A program made the translations under genes and the position numbers. A stretch of DNA of 64,000 bases from an uncultured Pseudomonadales bacterium (GTDB lineage: Bacteria; Pseudomonadota; Gammaproteobacteria; Pseudomonadales; Azotimanducaceae), in contig OY282430.1 of assembly GCA_958296025.1 (NCBI GenBank), forward strand, positions 1,612,001 through 1,676,000, given 5' to 3'. Below are positions 59,462 through 64,000 of this stretch, one piece after another (position 1 is the first letter of the stretch; each line of letters opens with the position of its first letter). The notes beneath the pieces are model-generated. The model worked only from the letters and a program-made list of their open reading frames with translations, was not told where the DNA came from and searched no databases.

Positions 59462-60458
59462 CGCCCAGCCCCCGCCAACGGAGGAAAACCAGCAAGCAGA
59501 TCAGCAGCCAAGCGCCGGCTAGCGGCCAGTGGTGCAGCGCGGCCACCGGGCGGTAGGTCTCCGGGTCCTGCTCGATGGGCTCCAAGGCGTCGATGATGTC
59601 GTAGATTTCCAGCAACTGCTGGGTATTGCGGGCGCGGAAGTAGCGTCCGCCGGTGGCGGCGGCTATGGCCGTCAGGGTTTCCTCGTCCAGTTCCGCGGAC
59701 GGGTTCACCAAGCGCGAGCCGAGGGCGCCAAAGATGCCCGGCAGGCGCATTTCATCCGCCCCCACGCCGATGGTGTGGATGCGCACTTGGTCGGCCCCGG
59801 CCAGTTCCGCTGCCTTGATGGGCGGCACCTCGCCGGCGTTGTTGGCGCCGTCGGTGAGTAGAATCAGCACCCGTTCCCCCGCGGTGTGCTCGCGCAGCCG
59901 TTTCACCGCTAGGCCGATGGCGTCGCCGATGGCGGTCTTGCCGCCGGCGATGCCCACCGGCGCTTCCTGCAGCAGCTGATTGACGGTGGCCAGATCGAAC
60001 GTCAGGGGTGCCTGCAAATAGGCGTTGGCACCGAACAGGATCAAGCCCACCCGGTCCCCTTGGCGTTGGCCGATGAAGTCCGTCACCACCTGCTTGACCA
60101 CCGCCAGCCTATCCACGAACTGGTCTTGCAACTGCATGTCTTCGGTGCCCATGCTGCCGGAGATGTCCACCGCCAGCATGAGATCCCGGCCGGTGCTGGG
60201 CAGGCTGACCGGCTCGCCGGTCCACTGCGGCCGAGCGGCGGCGGCTACCAAGCCCAGCCAAGCCAGCCACAGGATGAAGAGAAGCCAACGGGGGCGGCGT
60301 CGCCCCCTGCTTAAGCCCTCCTGTCCCTTAAGGCTGAAGGCGGCCAGGTCCGGCACCCAGAGCGCCGCTTGGGAGTGGCTAAGCGCCGGCGCCAGCCAGC
60401 GCACCAAGAGGGGCGCCGGCGCCAGGGCCAGCAGCTGCGGCCAAACCCATTCAATCAT
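59454..60458 (-). CDS. BatA-type VWA protein
   Basis: This 334-residue protein has N-terminal membrane helices (about 6-20 and 58-75), a VWA domain with D-I-S-G-S-M at about residues 95-100 and the threonine/aspartate metal residues further on (LLTDGANNAGE), and a C-terminal membrane helix (WPLAGAWLLICLLVFL). It is the BatA component of the MoxR-linked system. The gene overlaps both neighbours by eight bases, which indicates tight translational coupling. Confidence 0.88.
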   Translation of the reverse strand: MIEWVWPQLLALAPAPLLVRWLAPALSHSQAALWVPDLAAFSLKGQEGLSRGRRRPRWLLFILWLAWLGLVAAAARPQWTGEPVSLPSTGRDLMLAVDISGSMGTEDMQLQDQFVDRLAVVKQVVTDFIGQRQGDRVGLILFGANAYLQAPLTFDLATVNQLLQEAPVGIAGGKTAIGDAIGLAVKRLREHTAGERVLILLTDGANNAGEVPPIKAAELAGADQVRIHTIGVGADEMRLPGIFGALGSRLVNPSAELDEETLTAIAAATGGRYFRARNTQQLLEIYDIIDALEPIEQDPETYRPVAALHHWPLAGAWLLICLLVFLRWRGLGDA

Positions 60459-60999
60459 GGCCTTGCCCCGGCTTTGCGCTTTGCCTGCGGGCGGCGGGTC
60501 CGCCCTCCCGCAAGCGCCAGAACCTTCCGCATTCGCGGTTCAGGTAGCGCGTCAGCAGCGCTTGGGCGGCTTGGATGTCCGCCTCGGCGCGGGGACGAAA
60601 GCGGGCGGCCCCGAAGCAGCGGCCGACGCCGCGGGAGAAGGCCGGCGCCCCGTAGCGTGCGTCCAGATAACGCAGCCACTCGACATCCCAGATCGGAATC
60701 ACTTCAGGATGGCCGAAGCCATGCACGGCCAAGCGCTTCAGCAGCTGATTGGCTTGATGCAGCCAGGCGTCGCTGGAAATCGCCTGCGCCTGCAGTTGCC
60801 GGGAGAGATCCCGGTGCAGGTTGCGGGCCATGCGCGCCGGGCGGAAACGCCGCCAGCGCCGCCACAGCAACAGCCCGCACCACGCCAGCGCAATGAGGGC
60901 CGCCGCCGTTAGCATCCACCAGCCCGGAGCCGGCGGCCACCAACCCGGCATGGCGGGCGCATGGATGTCGCGCAATTGCTGCAGCAGGTCCGGTTGCAT
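60451..60999 (-). CDS. DUF4381 membrane protein
   Basis: This 182-residue protein has one membrane helix (about 27-46, WWMLTAAALIALAWCGLLLW) after a short N-terminal LLQQLRDIHAPAMPGWWPPAPGWW motif that defines DUF4381. The remaining cytosolic helical part is rich in Arg. The family is almost always found between DUF58 and batA genes, as here. Its ATG directly follows the DUF58 stop (TAGATG). The function is unknown but tied to the Bat complex. Confidence 0.85.
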   Translation of the reverse strand: MQPDLLQQLRDIHAPAMPGWWPPAPGWWMLTAAALIALAWCGLLLWRRWRRFRPARMARNLHRDLSRQLQAQAISSDAWLHQANQLLKRLAVHGFGHPEVIPIWDVEWLRYLDARYGAPAFSRGVGRCFGAARFRPRAEADIQAAQALLTRYLNRECGRFWRLREGGPAARRQSAKPGQGHD

Positions 61000-61977
61000 C
61001 TAACGCGGGTGCTTCGCCTTGGGCGCAGGGCCAGGGTGCCCATGCCCGGCGTCGCCGTCGGTTGGGATGGGAAGGTAATGCACCGTCTCGGCGACGCACA
61101 GGCGGCGCAACGTCCGCTGCCGCTCGGCAAAGCGCTCTGCGTAAGCGCGGCGCAGGCTGGCGTTGCCGCTGTGGAACTGACGGTGCGCTTGGCCATCGGT
61201 GATGGCGTAGCGGTCGTCCCTCGGCAGGCTGTGCTCCAAGGGGTCGGCGACGTGCATGACCGACAGGTCATTGTGCCGGGCTAGCCCCCGCAGCAGATCC
61301 CGCCAAGCGTCTGCGGCGGTCAGGAAGTCCGAGATCAGGACGATCTGAAATCCGCTCTGCGCAAGACGGCGCACATCCGCCAAACCTTCCGCATAGACAG
61401 CCCGATTGCGCAGGCGGCTGTGGCGGTTGAGCGCTTGGTTGGCGGCGGCTAAGTCCGCCAGCAGACGGGCCACCGCCTTGACGCTGCGCAACGGCTTGTG
61501 GACCCAACTGCGGTCGTTGCCGATGATGACCCCGCCCACCCGGTCATCGTTGGCCAAGGCCCGCCAAGCGGCGATGGCGGCGCACTCCGCGGCGGCCACG
61601 GACTTCAGCCGCCGGCGGCTGCCGAAGAACAGGCTTTGGCTTTGATCCACCACGATCAGCACCGGGCGCTCCCGCTCTTCCTGAAACACCTTGGTGTGCG
61701 GCTTGTTCTTGCGGGCGGTGACGCGCCATTCGATGCGGCGCACGTCGTCGCCGGGCTGATAGAGGCGCACCTCGGAGAAGTCGATGCCGCGCCCGCGCAG
61801 TTTGGAGGTGCGCACGCCGGCGGGCTGGCCGCGGCGCAACAGGGTGCGCCGGCGCGGCGGCAGGCGGCGCACCCGCAGGGCGAGCAAGTCGCCGAGATCG
61901 ACATAGGGGCCGCTCAGCAGGGGCGCGTTCGGCGTTTGCGCCTGTCCTTGCGAGACGGTTTTCCGTTCGCCAGCCAT
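61000..61977 (-). CDS. DUF58 domain protein
   Basis: This 325-residue protein has the DUF58 signature GRGIDFSEVRLYQPGDDVRRIEWRVTARKNKPHTKVFQEERERPVLIVVDQSQSL, followed by a VWA-like fold. DUF58 proteins are partners of MoxR ATPases and probably act as substrate or adaptor in envelope assembly. The ATG at 61977 is used, 13 bases after the moxR stop; longer forms run into moxR. It is the second gene of the operon. Confidence 0.88.
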   Translation of the reverse strand: MAGERKTVSQGQAQTPNAPLLSGPYVDLGDLLALRVRRLPPRRRTLLRRGQPAGVRTSKLRGRGIDFSEVRLYQPGDDVRRIEWRVTARKNKPHTKVFQEERERPVLIVVDQSQSLFFGSRRRLKSVAAAECAAIAAWRALANDDRVGGVIIGNDRSWVHKPLRSVKAVARLLADLAAANQALNRHSRLRNRAVYAEGLADVRRLAQSGFQIVLISDFLTAADAWRDLLRGLARHNDLSVMHVADPLEHSLPRDDRYAITDGQAHRQFHSGNASLRRAYAERFAERQRTLRRLCVAETVHYLPIPTDGDAGHGHPGPAPKAKHPR

Positions 61978-61990
61978 TGCCGATGGGCGG

Positions 61991-63058
61991 TCAGGGCACG
62001 GCGACTTGCGCGATGAGGGCGTCCACGGCGTCTTGGGCGGTGACCCCCGCTGCCTCTGCCTCGAAAGACAGAATGAGCCGGTGGCGAAGCACGTCGTGGG
62101 CGACCTCCTGCACATCGTCCGGGGTGACGAAGTCTCGTCCTTCCAGCCAGGCCAGGGCGCGGCTGCACTGATCCAGGGCGATGCTGCCTCTGGGGCTGGC
62201 GCCGTACTCGATCCACTGCGCCAATTCCCCTTGCGGATGCCGGGAACCCATCACCAAGGCGATGATGTAGCGTTCCACCGGCTCCGCCATGTGCAGGGAC
62301 AGGATGGCGTCCCGGGCGCTGAAGATGGCGGCTTCGTCCAGACGGTTCGGCGGCTTGGCGGCCTTGGCGCTGCCGGATTCGCCCCTGACCAGGTGCAGTA
62401 TGGCCAACTCCGCGTCTTCGTCAGGGTAGCCTACGTTGACATGCATCAGGAAGCGGTCCAGCTGCGCCTCCGGCAGAGGATAGGTGCCCTCCTGCTCGAT
62501 GGGGTTTTGCGTGGCCATAACCAGGAACAGGTCGGGCAGGGGAAAGGTCTCCCGGCCGACGCTCACCTGATGCTCGCCCATGGCCTCCAGCAGGGCGGAC
62601 TGCACCTTGGCCGGAGCGCGGTTGATTTCATCGGCCAGCAGCAGGTTGTGGAACACCGGCCCGCGCTGAAAGCTGAAGGAGCCGTCCTCCGGGCGGTACA
62701 CCTCGGTGCCGGTCACGTCGCTGGGCAGCAGGTCCGGGGTGAACTGAATGCGGTGGAAGTCCCCTTCCACGGCGCTGGCCAACTCCTTGATGGCCCGGGT
62801 CTTGGCCAGCCCCGGGGCGCCCTCCACCAACAGATGGCCGCCGCACAGCATGGCCATGAGCAGGCGGCGAATCAGCGCATCTTGGCCGATGATGCGTCCA
62901 CACAGCCAATCCGCAACGGCGTTGACCCGCTCCCGGACGCCATCCGGCAGTCGGCTTGGACCGGCCCGGCAGCCCGAGCGGCCCGGTGGCTGGTTCGGTG
63001 CCGCCTTGGATCGTGCATCCACTTGCCCGTCGGCTTGAGCCGCCTCATTGATCATCAT
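61991..63058 (-). CDS. MoxR-family AAA+ ATPase
   Basis: This 355-residue MoxR ATPase has Walker A G80-APGLAKT87, Walker B LLLADEINRAP, sensor 1 MATQNPIEQEGTYPLPEAQLDRFLM, and the C-terminal lid helices. MoxR proteins are chaperone-like and insert cofactors or metals into proteins; they are encoded with DUF58 and VWA genes, as here. The first 30 residues are a polar extension unlike the core. It is the first gene of the six-gene operon and diverges from the Rieske oxygenase gene. Confidence 0.92.
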   Translation of the reverse strand: MMINEAAQADGQVDARSKAAPNQPPGRSGCRAGPSRLPDGVRERVNAVADWLCGRIIGQDALIRRLLMAMLCGGHLLVEGAPGLAKTRAIKELASAVEGDFHRIQFTPDLLPSDVTGTEVYRPEDGSFSFQRGPVFHNLLLADEINRAPAKVQSALLEAMGEHQVSVGRETFPLPDLFLVMATQNPIEQEGTYPLPEAQLDRFLMHVNVGYPDEDAELAILHLVRGESGSAKAAKPPNRLDEAAIFSARDAILSLHMAEPVERYIIALVMGSRHPQGELAQWIEYGASPRGSIALDQCSRALAWLEGRDFVTPDDVQEVAHDVLRHRLILSFEAEAAGVTAQDAVDALIAQVAVP

Positions 63059-63211
63059 GGCGAGTGGAACTGTCCCTCGGCAAAGAAGGCGCTATTTTAC
63101 GTTTATCGCTGGAAAGGCCAAGGGCGGCAGCCGTCTTCCCGGCATGGAATGCGGCGGAATGCCAGCGGGAAAACTTCACCGAACCGCTCCCGCATTTCTG
63201 TGAAAACCGTC

Positions 63212-63240
63212 TTGACTGACCGTTTTCAGGTTTCTATGCT
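63212..63240 (+). promoter_or_regulatory. Sigma70 promoter of the Rieske oxygenase gene
   Basis: TTGACT (63212-63217) and TATGCT (63235-63240) are separated by 17 bases, one of the best sigma70 matches in the window. The gene starts 42 bases downstream. Confidence 0.75.
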
Positions 63241-63281
63241 GGCGCACTTCACCCCTTGGGATTTCGTTGGGAGGCTAGAGC

Positions 63282-64000
63282 ATGACGGTTTACCGAAAAA
63301 TTGAGCGCTTCGCCGATCCGCAGACGTCCAAGACGCCGGCGCAGAAGGAACCGGATCCGGATCTTGGCCACGGCTTCATTCCCAAGGAGCGCTACACCTC
63401 CGTGGAGTTCATGCGCCAGGAATGGGACAGGCTGTGGACCAAGACATGGCTGTTGGGCGCCTGGGAGGGGGATCTCAGAAACCCGGGCGACTACATCACC
63501 ACCAAGGTTGGCAAGGAGTGCATCGTCATCACCAAGGACGAGAACCACCAGTACAACGCCTTCTACAACGTCTGTTCGCACCGGGGCAACCAGGTGGCCT
63601 ACGGCGCCGCCGGCAACACCGAGACCTTCCGCTGCTCCTACCATCTGTGGGAGTACAACCTGCGCGGGCAGCTGATCCATGTCCCTGACGCGGAGACCTT
63701 TCCGCAAGGGGCGCCCTGCGACAAGCTGTCCATCGTGCGCCTGCCCTGCGACAGCTGGGGCGGCTGGGTTTGGTTCAGCTTGAACCCGAACGCTGAGCCG
63801 CTGCGTGACTATCTCGGCATCATCCCGCAGCATCTGGACCCCTACCATTTCGACCGCATGACCTTGGTGAACGACATCACCGTGGAGTGGAACTGCAACT
63901 GGAAGACCTCGGTAGATGCCTTCAACGAGACCTACCATGTCTTCGGCACCCATCCGCAGCTGACCACCATGCTCGAGGACATGGACGTGCAGATCGACTG
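63282..64000 (+). CDS. Rieske aromatic ring-hydroxylating oxygenase alpha subunit, N-terminal part
   Basis: The frame is open to the window edge; 239 codons are seen of a usual 400-450. The Rieske centre is C98-S-H100 and C118-S-Y-H121. The start of the catalytic domain shows D-A-F-N-E-T-Y-H-V-F-G-T-H, whose histidines bind the mononuclear iron. The family hydroxylates aromatic rings or demethylates amines and ethers, using electrons from a reductase. WEYNLRGQLIHVPDAETFP and SWGGWVWFSLNP are typical. A strong promoter and a GGGAGG ribosome site precede ATG 63282. The reductase and the substrate are outside the window. Confidence 0.9.
   Translation, partial: MTVYRKIERFADPQTSKTPAQKEPDPDLGHGFIPKERYTSVEFMRQEWDRLWTKTWLLGAWEGDLRNPGDYITTKVGKECIVITKDENHQYNAFYNVCSHRGNQVAYGAAGNTETFRCSYHLWEYNLRGQLIHVPDAETFPQGAPCDKLSIVRLPCDSWGGWVWFSLNPNAEPLRDYLGIIPQHLDPYHFDRMTLVNDITVEWNCNWKTSVDAFNETYHVFGTHPQLTTMLEDMDVQID

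Noticed and set aside
62006-63304. 432-codon plus-strand frame over moxR
   Set aside because: It is antisense to the conserved Walker motifs of moxR and merges into the Rieske leader in the wrong frame.
1-64000. CRISPR array, rRNA genes or further tRNA genes
   Set aside because: No regularly spaced repeats and no rRNA or other tRNA signatures were seen; selC is the only RNA gene I can support.

Overview
The window is GC-rich, densely coded and bacterial. A LexA of the E. coli size and residue layout, with a CTGT-N8-ACAG box in front of its gene, points to a gammaproteobacterium. The mix of genes (TonB receptor, RND pump, P450, Rieske oxygenase, carotenoid oxygenase, selenocysteine machinery, MauD-like protein) fits a free-living or host-associated, probably marine, heterotroph. 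This placement is inference. GTG and TTG starts and 1-8 base gene overlaps are common.

Layout. 1-1.4 kb: tail of a DUF1538 membrane protein, then a PII-like and a CBS protein in one operon. 1.4-8.7 kb: a small ORF with a strong ribosome site, a TonB receptor, an SDR, a kinase/class III aminotransferase pair resembling the hydroxylysine kinase/phospho-lyase pair, and an MFS transporter. 9-11.5 kb: a one-protein restriction-modification enzyme. 11.6-27 kb: catabolic and envelope genes (CHMI, malonyl-CoA synthetase, TVP38, YdcF, lipoprotein, P450, LLM oxidoreductase, RND pump with its adaptor, carotenoid oxygenase). 27-33 kb: lexA with SOS box, a DUF4143 ATPase behind a palindrome, MscS, and a purine-salvage pair (hypoxanthine phosphoribosyltransferase and a methylthioinosine phosphorylase-like protein), then rhodanese. 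32.8-36.3 kb: a secreted leucine-rich-repeat protein with a C-terminal HExxH zincin motif.

36.9-40.4 kb is an accessory patch: a 70-bp inverted-repeat element, a SMUG1-type DNA glycosylase, an HNH nuclease, a decayed enoyl-CoA hydratase, an MntA antitoxin with a truncated HepT, then a DUF4258 toxin-like pair. A 15-bp direct repeat flanks the part from the glycosylase to HepT. This is the best candidate for an unusual defence-type locus here.

40.5-50.3 kb holds the selenocysteine system: selD fused to an NADH-dehydrogenase-like domain, and selA-selB-selC in one run on the minus strand. The tRNA-Sec lies 14 bases after selB and appears to have a 7+5 rather than an 8+5 acceptor/T branch. Between them lie a nucleobase permease with an extra cytosolic domain and metX. 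50.5-56 kb: nadK, the molybdenum-hydroxylase maturation pair mocA/xdhC, and pepN. 55.9-63.1 kb: a complete moxR-DUF58-DUF4381-batA-batB/C-batD operon. The window ends inside a Rieske oxygenase alpha-subunit gene with a clear sigma70 promoter.
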